DNA of 64,000 bases from positions 3,387,232-3,451,231 of the forward strand of contig NC_014228.1 in NCBI RefSeq assembly GCF_000252955.1, read 5' to 3'. Below the pieces are notes generated by a model, which had not been told where the DNA came from, did no database searches, and saw only the letters and a list, made by a program, of their open reading frames with translations. Position numbers and translations under genes: made by a program. Source of the stretch: Xenorhabdus nematophila ATCC 19061. GTDB taxonomy: Bacteria > Pseudomonadota > Gammaproteobacteria > Enterobacterales > Enterobacteriaceae. The number at the start of each line of letters is the position of its first letter. The first letter of the stretch is position 1. This document shows positions 17,176 to 25,161 of the stretch, in pieces.

Positions 17176-17848
17176 TTACATTGAAGTCATCGCCATCGTT
17201 GAAGGGAAAACAGAACAAATATTTTTTGAAAAAATACTTCAACCTTATCTGGCTGAGAAAATGATTTCCATCTATGCAACTCAGGTTTCTAAACCGGGAC
17301 AAAAAGGCGGAGATGTCCGTTTTTCAAGAGTCAGGAAAGACATTGAGATGCATCTGAAACAACGCTCAACCACCTATGTGACCACATTTATTGATTATTA
17401 CGGCACCAATGAATGGCCGGGATTGGAGACGTTAAATAAACATTGGGAACCAAAACAAATTGCTGAACATCTTTATCAGTCAACACAAAATGAAATTCGT
17501 CAACTCCTATCGGGACAAAGAGTTGATGAACGTTTTATCCCCTACATCGTTATGCATGAATTTGAAGCACTGCTCTTTAGTGACAAAGAAGTACTTGCCA
17601 ATGAATTAAATATCGATGTGCAAGAAGTGGAGCGAGTCCTTCGGGAATGTGGGGAGCCGGAATATATCAACAATAGTCCACAAACGGCACCGTCAAAGAG
17701 ATTGGGAAGATGGTCAGCGCATGGAAGATTTGCCAAGACGACAGCGGGGATCGCTATTGCCGAGAAAATTGGCATCCCTAAGATGAGAGAACAATGCCCG
17801 TTATTTGATGAATGGTTGTGTAAACTTGAGATATTGATAACGGTTTAA
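17168..17848 (+). CDS. DUF4276 family TOPRIM-like protein, cassette B
   Basis: A 226-residue protein of the DUF4276 type. Near the N-terminus IVEGKTEQIFFEKIL resembles the catalytic-Glu motif of TOPRIM domains, followed by TFIDYYG (acidic/aromatic motif) and FIPYIVMHEFEALLF, and later YINNSPQTAPSKRL. These blocks are shared with the protein at 31353-32024. Possibly a nuclease partner of the ATPase, as in OLD/PARIS-like pairs; activity is inferred only. The gene is translated with the ATPase (8-bp overlap). An IS3-family element starts 45 bp after its stop. Confidence 0.75.
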   Translation: MSNYIEVIAIVEGKTEQIFFEKILQPYLAEKMISIYATQVSKPGQKGGDVRFSRVRKDIEMHLKQRSTTYVTTFIDYYGTNEWPGLETLNKHWEPKQIAEHLYQSTQNEIRQLLSGQRVDERFIPYIVMHEFEALLFSDKEVLANELNIDVQEVERVLRECGEPEYINNSPQTAPSKRLGRWSAHGRFAKTTAGIAIAEKIGIPKMREQCPLFDEWLCKLEILITV

Positions 17849-17896
17849 ATATGCAGATAACATTTAGAATTTTTTGACTTTCAGTCACCTGTATGT

Positions 17897-18746
17897 CTAG
17901 TCCTGATATACGTTGACACTTATTTTGCTTAACGCCTGATGATGGACTTCATCGGGCGTTTTATAGTGTAAGGCTAAGTGAGGCCTATACCGATTATAAA
18001 TATCTATCGACTCACTTACCATTTTCGCCGCTTCTTTCAGGTCTGCGGGTTTACAGAGTAAAAATTCAGTTTTCAGGATACCATTAACTCGCTCTGCCAG
18101 GGCATTCTGATAGCAATCATAACCGTCTGTCATTGAACAGATAATCTCATGGTGCTGATGTAGCGCTTGATAGTGTTTTGAACAATATTGCAATCCCCTA
18201 TCTGAATGGTGAATAAGCGATTGTTCAATCAATTTTCGACTTTTTAAGGCGTGTTTATAAGCCTGAATGACCGAGCCTGTGCTTAAGTTATCGTGAACAT
18301 GATACCCCACGATTTTACGTGACCAGGCATCCGTAATCAGACTTAAATACGCTTCTCCTGCTTTCACGGGCAGATACGTAATATCTGCCACCCAGACTTG
18401 CTCCGGCCCCGTTGGGGTTATCTTATTGGGACCGGCTTTGAGTAAATTGGGGTGACAGTGAAAACGATGATGGCTCTGCGTCGTTTTGTGGTAAGCCCGT
18501 CTGGGTTTGACCAGTAAGCGATGGGTTCTGAGTAAATCGAATAGGCTGTCTCTGCCTATTTTTAATGGGCTTGATTGATTCAGCAGATACTGAAGCTTTC
18601 TTGTGCCAATACGGGGGCTGCTGCAGGCGAATGGACTGCACTCGCCTAAGCACCTCCTGTTCCTGTTTTTCTTTTATAGCTGCCCGCTGACATTGCAGGT
18701 AATAAGCTTGTCGTGTAATACTCAGATAACGGCAGCATTGAGCCAC
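17897..18746 (-). pseudogene. IS3-family OrfB transposase, frameshifted
   Basis: The N-terminal part (MAQCCRYLSITRQAYYLQCQ, HTH_21 type) reads from 18746. A G5 run at 18613-18617 (one base too many) puts it out of frame; the correct frame continues to the DDE integrase core: VADITYLPV with the first Asp region, HHSDRGLQYCS with the second Asp, and ALAERVNGILKTE with the Glu. The stop codon lies inside the left terminal repeat. Without the extra base it would be a normal IS3 OrfB of about 280 residues. Confidence 0.8.
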
Positions 18747-18757
18747 ATTGAAGCCGA

Positions 18758-19147
18758 TTATTTTTTTCTCTTGGATGACTTGCCTCGTGGCTTTTTTACG
18801 ACAGTCACTCCATAATCCCGCTTCAACACATCAACGACCGCCTCAAAAAACTCGGCTTTCTTTTCCATTTCAACCAATTGTTGTTCAAGTTCTTTTATCC
18901 GCTGCTCGGGCGTGAGTGAGGAGGATGAAGTCATGGCAACTCCTTGAGGATGTAAAGGGGTACAACCCAGACTCCAATCTAACTGACCATGCTTCCTAAG
19001 CCAAACTAAAACGGTTGAACGCCCCTGAATACCGTACCGGTTTTGGGCTTGTTTGTAGGTCATCTCGCCTTTTTCAACTTGATCAACAACGGCTAATTTA
19101 AAAGCCAGTGAATAATCACGCTGAGTGCGTTTATTTTCTGATTTCAT
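18758..19147 (-). CDS. IS3-family OrfA
   Basis: A 129-residue protein with an N-terminal HTH (DYSLAFKLAVVDQVEKGEMT) and a C-terminal leucine-zipper-like coiled coil (PEQRIKELEQQLVEMEKKAE), the usual IS3 OrfA layout. It binds the element's ends and forms OrfAB by frameshifting. A lysine-rich tail (KKPRGKSSKRKK) overlaps the region where programmed frameshifting into OrfB would occur. The frame is intact, but its OrfB partner is broken. Confidence 0.85.
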   Translation of the reverse strand: MKSENKRTQRDYSLAFKLAVVDQVEKGEMTYKQAQNRYGIQGRSTVLVWLRKHGQLDWSLGCTPLHPQGVAMTSSSSLTPEQRIKELEQQLVEMEKKAEFFEAVVDVLKRDYGVTVVKKPRGKSSKRKK

Positions 19148-19200
19148 AACACTCTCCTCAACAGATGAAGAAAAATGTCAACCTTATTTAGGACGGGACA

Positions 19201-19462
19201 AGAAAAACAACAGCTCCGATCTTTCTTCCGCCGGTTGTCCAGAGAATGTGATTTTGCTGTCTCTCCGCATCGGTTTCGCCATACCATGGCTTCAACGCTG
19301 ATGAAATCGCCGGATCGCAATCTGCCGCTGGTGAAACGATTACTGGGGCATCGTAACGTTGCGACGACAATGGAGTACATAGATCTTGATATGGAAGTGA
19401 CGGGAAAAGCATTAGAGCGGGAATTGGGGTTGTACACCGATCGTTCTGATGTGCATGAGTAA
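19201..19462 (+). pseudogene. Tyrosine integrase, C-terminal fragment
   Basis: About 86 residues homologous to the integrase at 5460-6467 from its residue ~257 onward: RSFFRRLSRECDFAVSPHRF, HTMASTLMKSPDRN, LGHRNVATTMEYIDLDMEV. It keeps the last Arg/His and the nucleophilic Tyr but has lost the first catalytic Arg and the whole N-terminal half, cut exactly at the IS3 end. It was the integrase of the second ICE; excision of that ICE by its own enzyme is impossible. Confidence 0.9.
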
Positions 19463-19478
19463 ATGAATAAAACGGATT

Positions 19479-19536
19479 AAAAAAACAGGGCAGAACTCAG
19501 ACAGGATTCAGGCGGTGGTTTGTGTGAACTGCCCTG
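19479..19536 (-). terminator. Terminator-like hairpin behind the truncated integrase
   Basis: CAGGGCAGAACTC pairs with GAACTGCCCTG; read on the minus strand it ends in a T7 run. Equivalent to 6484-6519. Downstream, 19602-19621 repeats the conserved block seen at 6613-6632, and AGCTGTT/AACAGCT within 19650-19690 is a second hairpin with the same orientation. The remaining bases to 19794 show no gene. Confidence 0.55.
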
Positions 19537-19794
19537 CATCAATCTTGATGGTATAAAGTGAGCGTTGTTACCATCCTGTATTTCGTGAAGTTTTCACCTT
19601 ACTTGACATCAGAATCAATTACTGGAATCATTACCCGTAACAAGAAAAGGGCAGCTGTTAAAACAGCTACCCTGTATCTTGTCTTAAACACCACAATAGC
19701 GTGCAAATTGTCATTTAACACTTCATTAACTATTGTTTGTTTTTTGCGCTTTTGTCAGGAGATTTAACAATCTCGACAAGCCCGCATCAAATCT

Positions 19795-19846
19795 TGGTGC
19801 CGGAGGCGGAATCGAACCACCGACACGGGGATTTTCAATCCCCTGC
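19795..19846 (-). other. att site: 52-nt tRNA-Phe 3' fragment
   Basis: The minus strand reads from the anticodon arm through CCA of tRNA-Phe: AGGGGATTGAAAATCCCC (GAA anticodon) followed by the T arm GGTTCGATTCC and acceptor ...GGCACCA. The D arm and 5' acceptor strand are missing, so it is not a functional gene. It marks the boundary between the decayed second ICE and the third ICE, whose parA starts 66 bp further on. Confidence 0.8.
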
Positions 19847-19911
19847 CAGACTGATGAAAAATAAAACGTAATTTTTTTTAGCCTGCATACTTAACTGACT
19901 GAGTATGCAAC

Positions 19912-20799
19912 ATGATAATTCTTCCCATAATTTCCCCCAAAGGGGGCGAAGGTAAATCGACTCACGCCGCCAATCTGGCTGGCTTTTTTGCCGATGCCGG
20001 TTTACGCGTTCTCCTGATTGATGCGGATTACTCGCAACCCACGGCCAGCAGTGTTTTTCCCCTGAACTATGAAGCGCCCGCCGGTTTGTATGAGTTGCTG
20101 ATGCAAACGGTGGATCTGCACCAGCCTGAGCAGATCATTTCCCGTTCGGCCATCAACAATCTGGATGTGCTGATCTCCAACGATCCGGATGAGCTTCTGC
20201 CAACGGCAATGCTGCACGCGCCCGACGGGCGTTTACGCCTGCGCAATATCCTGCAACATCCCCTCTTCAGTCAGTACGATATTATTTTCATTGATTCCAA
20301 AGGGGCGACCGGCGTGATGAGCGAGCTGGTTGTACTGGCGGCCACGCAGGGCGTACTGGGGGTTATCAAGCCTATTTTACCCGACGTCCGCGAGTTCCTG
20401 CGTGGCACCCTGCGGATGCTGACCCGGCTCCGGCCCTTTGAAAACTACGGTATCCGGCTGCCGGCTATCCGGATACTGGTCAACGGGATTGAAGGAACGA
20501 ATCTTGACCGGGATACGCTGAGTGAACTGGCCGACATTATCAATAATCAACGCTATGATTCTGCCGCACTGGGCGGCAGGCAGGTTTACCAGCTGCTGGA
20601 AACCCGGATAGATCTGCTGGATATCTACAAACTGGGGCATGTCCGTGCCCAGCCCGTGCATCGCCTTGAGTATAAAACCACCCGAAAAAGCCCGGCTGCC
20701 GCGCAAACCATGCACCGCCTTGCCTGTGAGCTGGTGCCCTTATGGGCGGAAAAATTCGACGCAGTATTGACTGCGCAACCGACGGGGGATGCGCAATGA
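19912..20799 (+). CDS. parA: ParA/Soj-type ATPase of ICE
   Basis: A 295-residue ParA-family ATPase with a deviant Walker A SPKGGEGKSTHAANLAGFFA (residues 9-28), LLIDADYSQPT (Walker A') and IIFIDSKG (Walker B). In PFGI-1/pKLC102-type ICEs the Soj-like gene is the first gene at the left end and is needed to keep the excised circle. It is followed by parB-like and dnaB-like genes in one operon; its stop overlaps the next start (ATGA). Confidence 0.9.
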   Translation: MIILPIISPKGGEGKSTHAANLAGFFADAGLRVLLIDADYSQPTASSVFPLNYEAPAGLYELLMQTVDLHQPEQIISRSAINNLDVLISNDPDELLPTAMLHAPDGRLRLRNILQHPLFSQYDIIFIDSKGATGVMSELVVLAATQGVLGVIKPILPDVREFLRGTLRMLTRLRPFENYGIRLPAIRILVNGIEGTNLDRDTLSELADIINNQRYDSAALGGRQVYQLLETRIDLLDIYKLGHVRAQPVHRLEYKTTRKSPAAAQTMHRLACELVPLWAEKFDAVLTAQPTGDAQ

Positions 20800-21185
20800 A
20801 TGTTATCTGGCGGGCGGTCTGCTTTCGTTATGAGCGTGTTGAATTACTGTTCAATGATGATGAGTGGTTTGTGTTTGTGGATGCGTCGGATCGTGAAACC
20901 GCGCAGGCGAAACTTCAGGTCTTATTGCCGGCTATTCTTGACGTTTCCCCGGAAGGGGTAGAGCACTATTATCCCCGCAATGAAGCGGAGCTGCGCAGGC
21001 AGGCCATGCGCCCCGATGCGTCTCCGGATTTGGCGTTGCCGGAATGTGGCTGGGAAAATGACCAGCCGCAGTATCTGACCGAAAAAGAAGTGCTGTTCTG
21101 GGTCTCTTCCCCTCATCTGCAACAGCGTTTAATCGCTGCCCTGAATGCGGTCAGCAGGGAGGTAGCTAATGGATATGGCGCATGA
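20796..21185 (+). CDS. Conserved ICE protein of unknown function
   Basis: A 129-residue acidic protein (MNVIWRAVCFRYERVELLFN...) between parA and dnaB. No signal peptide, membrane segment or known motif. The start is fixed by the ATGA overlap with parA, and it overlaps dnaB by 17 bp, so it belongs to the partition/replication operon. A small gene is found at this place in related ICEs; its function is unknown to me. Confidence 0.65.
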   Translation: MNVIWRAVCFRYERVELLFNDDEWFVFVDASDRETAQAKLQVLLPAILDVSPEGVEHYYPRNEAELRRQAMRPDASPDLALPECGWENDQPQYLTEKEVLFWVSSPHLQQRLIAALNAVSREVANGYGA

Positions 21186-22545
21186 TCATTTAAAGATCAT
21201 CAGTGAAGAGGCGCCCAGCTATGCGTATGCCGAAGTGGGGGTGCTGGGTGGTCTGATACTGGAAAATGATCGCTGGGACAGCGTGGAGTTGTTACTGGTG
21301 GCCGACGATTTTTATTTTCCGGCCCACCGGATCCTGTTTCAGGCCATCGCTGAACTGAGCGAACAAAACTGCCCGTTTGACCTGATCACCCTGACCGACA
21401 GGCTGACCCAGCGCGGGCACATCGACCGGGCGGGTGGGTTTGCCTATGTGGCGGAAGTGAGTAAGAACACACCGAGCGCGGCCAATATTGAGGAATACGC
21501 CCGTATTGTGGCGGAAAAAAGCCGGTTACGTCAGTTAATGGCGCTGGGAAAATCCCTCAGCGCTGACGTTTTTCAGCCGAATATTCAGTCAGATACCCTG
21601 ATAGAACAGGCAGAACGTCAGTTGTTTACTCTGGCTGAAAAAGGTTCGACCCGCCAGCATCAGGAAATGACCCTGTTGCAGGGTGCAGACAGCCTGATTG
21701 CCCATCTGGAGCGAATACAAGGCTCACAGGGAATAACCGGCACACCGACCGGATTTCAGGATCTTGATGAAAAAACCTGCGGCTTGCAGGCCGGTGATCT
21801 CATTTTGCTGGCTGCCCGCCCTTCGATGGGAAAAACCGCACTGGGGCTGGCCTGTTGCCTGGGTGCCCTGCGACACCGGGATGATGCGGTGGTACAGATT
21901 TTCAGTCTGGAAATGCCGACAGCACAACTGATGCTGCGTCTCACCGCCATGGAAGGCGGGGTTTCTCTGAGCGCCCTGCGCAGCGGGATGCTGGATGATG
22001 AACAGTGGGGACGCATCAGCCAGAGTCTGGATCAGTTTGCCCGCTGGGATCAACGACTGATTATTGATGATTGTAGTTACCAGACACCCGCATTACTGCG
22101 GGCCCGTGCCCGCCGCTATACCCGCAAATACGGTCAACCCGCCCTGATTATGGTTGACTACCTCCAGCTGATGTGTGCCCCCGGACAGGAAAACCGGACG
22201 CAGGAAATTGCCGACATCTCCCGTAACCTGAAAGCGTTGGGCAAAGAACTGGGCTGCCCGGTACTGGCGCTGTCCCAGCTTAACCGGCAGGTCGAAAACC
22301 GTTCCGATAAACGTCCTAACAATGGTGACCTGCGTGATTCCGGCTCACTGGAGCAGGACGCCGACCTGATACTGCATCTCTATCGCGATGAAGTCTATCA
22401 CCCGGACACACCCGATACGGGTATCGCCGAAATCATTATTGGTAAGCAGCGTCAGGGTCCAACGGGCGTGGTTCGTGTGAGATTTGACGGGCAATATACG
22501 CGGTTTTCGGACTTATCCGCAGACAGTGATGGTTACGGGGGATAA
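21169..22545 (+). CDS. dnaB: DnaB-type replicative helicase
   Basis: A 458-residue DnaB family protein. The N-terminal primase-interacting domain covers about residues 18-120 (VLGGLILENDRWD, AANIEEYARIV) and the RecA-like helicase domain has Walker A ARPSMGKTALG (about 220), IFSLEMP, LIMVDYLQLM (Walker B, about 325) and the RDSGSLEQDADLILHLYR motif (about 385). ICE-encoded DnaB helps autonomous replication of the excised circle. It lies in the parA-parB operon with stop-start contact to parB. Confidence 0.9.
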   Translation: MDMAHDHLKIISEEAPSYAYAEVGVLGGLILENDRWDSVELLLVADDFYFPAHRILFQAIAELSEQNCPFDLITLTDRLTQRGHIDRAGGFAYVAEVSKNTPSAANIEEYARIVAEKSRLRQLMALGKSLSADVFQPNIQSDTLIEQAERQLFTLAEKGSTRQHQEMTLLQGADSLIAHLERIQGSQGITGTPTGFQDLDEKTCGLQAGDLILLAARPSMGKTALGLACCLGALRHRDDAVVQIFSLEMPTAQLMLRLTAMEGGVSLSALRSGMLDDEQWGRISQSLDQFARWDQRLIIDDCSYQTPALLRARARRYTRKYGQPALIMVDYLQLMCAPGQENRTQEIADISRNLKALGKELGCPVLALSQLNRQVENRSDKRPNNGDLRDSGSLEQDADLILHLYRDEVYHPDTPDTGIAEIIIGKQRQGPTGVVRVRFDGQYTRFSDLSADSDGYGG

Positions 22546-24132
22546 ATGATGGCACGGCAACATCTCAATATAGGCAATGCCCTGTTACAACAAGGGCGTC
22601 AGGCAGCAGCGATATGTCATGAACCACTCCCTGCGTCGGAAATACCGATGGTACTGACGCTGGAGCAACTGCGCCCCAATCCGGATAACCCCCGCACCAG
22701 TCGGAATCCGCGCTATGACGATATCAAAGCCTCTATCAAAGCGCGCGGGCTGGATACGGTGCCGAAAGTCACCCGTGACCCGGAAGGTGATGATGTTTAT
22801 ATCTTCAGTGATGGCGGTAACACCCGTTATCAGGTTCTGTCCGAACTGTGGCAGGAAACTGGCGATGAGCGTTTTTACCGGGTTCACTGCCTGTTTAAAC
22901 CGTGGCCGGGCCGGTTGCAGTGTGTTCTCGGGCATCTGGCCGAAAATGAACTGCGGGGTGAACTCAGTTTTATTGAAAAAGCCCTGGGGGTCTGCAAGGC
23001 CAGAACCCTTTTTGAAGCGCAGAAACAGCAGAAAATCACCCAAAGTGAGTTGTCTGCACTACTGGGGGAAGCCGGTTTCCCTGTCAGCCGCAGTTATATC
23101 AGCCGGATGGAAGATACCGTGCAATACCTCTATCCGTGGATGCCGAACCTGCTGGACTCAGGGCTGAAGGTCCCCCAAATCCGTTTGTTACTGGCATTAC
23201 GGCAGGATGCCGAGGTTGTCTGGCTGCAACATGTTGTCAGTGTAACACCGGAGCCTGCCCGTTCCTTTGATGCGATTTTTGGTGCCTGTTGCCGCAAATT
23301 TGACGCCCCGGAATCCTGGTCGCCGGAGATGTTCCGGGATGAACTTATCGGCGATTTATTGCAGGCCCTGCCGCATCCGCAGCTGAATTATGACCGCTGG
23401 GTACTGGAACTCGATCCGAAGGAAAGTAACCGCCGGCAACTTTTTGGTGAACAGGCCACCCCGGTTGACCCTGTGCCGATGCCGGAAAAACCGGATACGC
23501 CTGAAATGGATCGGATTCGGGCGCCAGACAGGGAATCGAACCCGCGCCTAATGTCTCAACCCGTCACGGATGCGGTGCAGGCATCGGAGACAACATGTGC
23601 TCCGGTCGATAAGACACCCGTGCCTGCTCCGTCTTCCCGAAACACTCCGGTGATCCCGCCTTATCAGCCGGATAGTCCGCCTGAACCGGCGCTGTCTGAG
23701 CCTGAAGCTGACGATCTCCACTTTGCCCGGACCGGGCTGGAGCCGGTCAGTTCAGTCTGGCACATTTCCCCGATGCAGGACGATATCGACCATCTGCAAA
23801 ATATGGCGTTCCGGCTGGCGTTTGAACTGGCCGAAGTGATGGGCTGTGACCGCGATTTGCTGCCGGTATCGGATGAGCGGTCGGCGGGATTTTGTCTGAC
23901 TGACGGGCCGGATGTTCATCCTTTTTCGTGTTTATTGCACTCCCTGACCGGGGAAATCTTGACTGACCGTCATGAACTGACGCTGACTGCCGTTCTGCTC
24001 GGCACCGCCGGACGGGAGGCGGTGCCATTACTGGATGACAGCCAGACCGTGAAGTTTCTGCGGCTGCTGCGAATTATCCGCCGCCTGCGTGAACTTCAGC
24101 GCGAAATTACACCGGAGATGTTGACGATGTAG
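22546..24132 (+). CDS. parB: ParB-family partition protein of PFGI-1-type ICE
   Basis: A 528-residue protein of the ICE ParB type (TIGR03764). A ParB/Srx-like N-domain contains LEQLRPNPDNPRTSRNPRYD and FSDGGNTRYQVL (residues 30-100), then ALGVCKARTLF and an HTH region (ITQSELSALLGEAGFPVSRS) near 165-185. The middle is Pro-rich and the C-terminal part acidic. It binds centromere-like DNA and stimulates ParA. It starts directly after the dnaB stop (TAAATGATG). Confidence 0.85.
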   Translation: MMARQHLNIGNALLQQGRQAAAICHEPLPASEIPMVLTLEQLRPNPDNPRTSRNPRYDDIKASIKARGLDTVPKVTRDPEGDDVYIFSDGGNTRYQVLSELWQETGDERFYRVHCLFKPWPGRLQCVLGHLAENELRGELSFIEKALGVCKARTLFEAQKQQKITQSELSALLGEAGFPVSRSYISRMEDTVQYLYPWMPNLLDSGLKVPQIRLLLALRQDAEVVWLQHVVSVTPEPARSFDAIFGACCRKFDAPESWSPEMFRDELIGDLLQALPHPQLNYDRWVLELDPKESNRRQLFGEQATPVDPVPMPEKPDTPEMDRIRAPDRESNPRLMSQPVTDAVQASETTCAPVDKTPVPAPSSRNTPVIPPYQPDSPPEPALSEPEADDLHFARTGLEPVSSVWHISPMQDDIDHLQNMAFRLAFELAEVMGCDRDLLPVSDERSAGFCLTDGPDVHPFSCLLHSLTGEILTDRHELTLTAVLLGTAGREAVPLLDDSQTVKFLRLLRIIRRLRELQREITPEMLTM

Positions 24133-24212
24133 CGATGCCGGTCCGGGGTGCCTGCTTTTCAGTGTGTTGTTCATTCATTGTGTTTTGACCGGCCTGATAA
24201 TGGAGGAAGTGT

Positions 24213-24794
24213 ATGAATCATTTATCGCAAGCGACCAACAGCCTGTTGTTGCAGTTGGTGATGGATTTGAAGAACGGCTATATCCGCCGTTGCGAAGCAC
24301 TGGGGCTGGCCCCCTCGGAGATGCTGATGTTACAGAGCCTGACGATTGAGGATTTGCATTATCTGGGCAACAGCCCGGTATCGGTGCTGAGTGTGCAAAT
24401 TCATCACGCCAATCTGGCCCGCATCCTACATCAGGCGCGTATCGAACAGCAGCGGATACACCGCATTGACCGGGCACTGGAACTCAGCGGATCGATTGAC
24501 CTGATGCACTATTTTTTTGGCCTGTCCAGTCTGGAAGTGGCGGCGCGCCGGCGTATTGCCGGGATTGCCGTGAAGTCAGGGCGGGTGTCGGTGCTGACGG
24601 AAGCGGAAAACGGTGACCTGTGGCAGCGCTGGCAGGCGGCAAAGATAAGGGATGCGGACAGTGCCGACGGGCTGGATATCATGATGGACGTGGCGGAGCA
24701 TCATGATATTTCGCTGACGTCCGTCTGGAATGCCGTCAAAGAATGGCAGCAACAGGGTGCATCCGGATCGGTCTCTGTGAAAAAACAGGGATAA
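24213..24794 (+). CDS. DUF2857 family ICE protein
   Basis: A 193-residue protein matching the DUF2857 family found beside parB in SPI-7/PFGI-type ICEs: MNHLSQATNSLLLQLVMDLK, then a flagellin-regulator-like helical region (ALGLAPSEMLMLQSLTIEDL) and a YFFGLSSLEVAARRRIAGI segment resembling the FlhC/FlhD-like helices. Possibly a regulator. GGAGG precedes ATG 24213. The biochemical function is unestablished. Confidence 0.75.
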   Translation: MNHLSQATNSLLLQLVMDLKNGYIRRCEALGLAPSEMLMLQSLTIEDLHYLGNSPVSVLSVQIHHANLARILHQARIEQQRIHRIDRALELSGSIDLMHYFFGLSSLEVAARRRIAGIAVKSGRVSVLTEAENGDLWQRWQAAKIRDADSADGLDIMMDVAEHHDISLTSVWNAVKEWQQQGASGSVSVKKQG

Positions 24795-24814
24795 AACGGG
24801 TCATACAGGAAACG

Positions 24815-25072
24815 ATGTCAGGAAAATTAACCGAAATCATGCCCGGCCTGCATGTGCCGGTAACGGCACCGCTGTCCTTTCGCCGTAAGGCGCAATATCA
24901 GGTGAAATGTTACCGGCGGGGTCAGCGTAATTACGTCCGGCTGAAGGAAAAAGGCACCGGGTATCTGAAAATTAACGTGGGGCTGTTCTGGCGGCTGTTA
25001 AGCCGTGACAGCGGGCAATCGTGGGAGCTGATGCACCACGAACGCTACAACAATGAAATTCGTAAATCGTAA
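24815..25072 (+). CDS. Small basic conserved ICE protein
   Basis: An 85-residue basic protein (FRRKAQYQVKCYRRGQRNYV, GTGYLKINVGLFWRLLSRD). It resembles small ParE-like/plasmid-type proteins annotated next to DUF2857 genes, but I cannot verify a toxin role and no antitoxin-like partner is adjacent. The start is chosen at ATG 24815, after ACAGGAAACG. Confidence 0.5.
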   Translation: MSGKLTEIMPGLHVPVTAPLSFRRKAQYQVKCYRRGQRNYVRLKEKGTGYLKINVGLFWRLLSRDSGQSWELMHHERYNNEIRKS

Positions 25073-25161
25073 CTGAAGTCGTGTCATTCTGCACCTTGTG
25101 CAACGCCACAGGGTGCAGCCCTGACATTATTTTCACAGATTAACACCGGAGAGAAGGGATC

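Larger units (their letters stand above)
17894..19200 (-). mobile_element. IS3-family insertion sequence
   Basis: A 1307-bp element bounded by imperfect 25-bp terminal inverted repeats: TGTCTAGTCCTGATATACG at the left and TGTCCCGTCCTAAATAAGG when the right end is read inward. It carries orfA and a frameshifted orfB on the minus strand. No target duplication is visible (GTA on the left, AGA on the right), and the integrase homology begins exactly at 19201. This indicates deletion of the adjacent DNA after insertion. Confidence 0.85.

Noticed and set aside
19795..19846. A functional tRNA-Phe gene
   Set aside because: Only the anticodon arm, T arm and 3' acceptor strand are present; the D arm and 5' strand are missing, so it is an att fragment.
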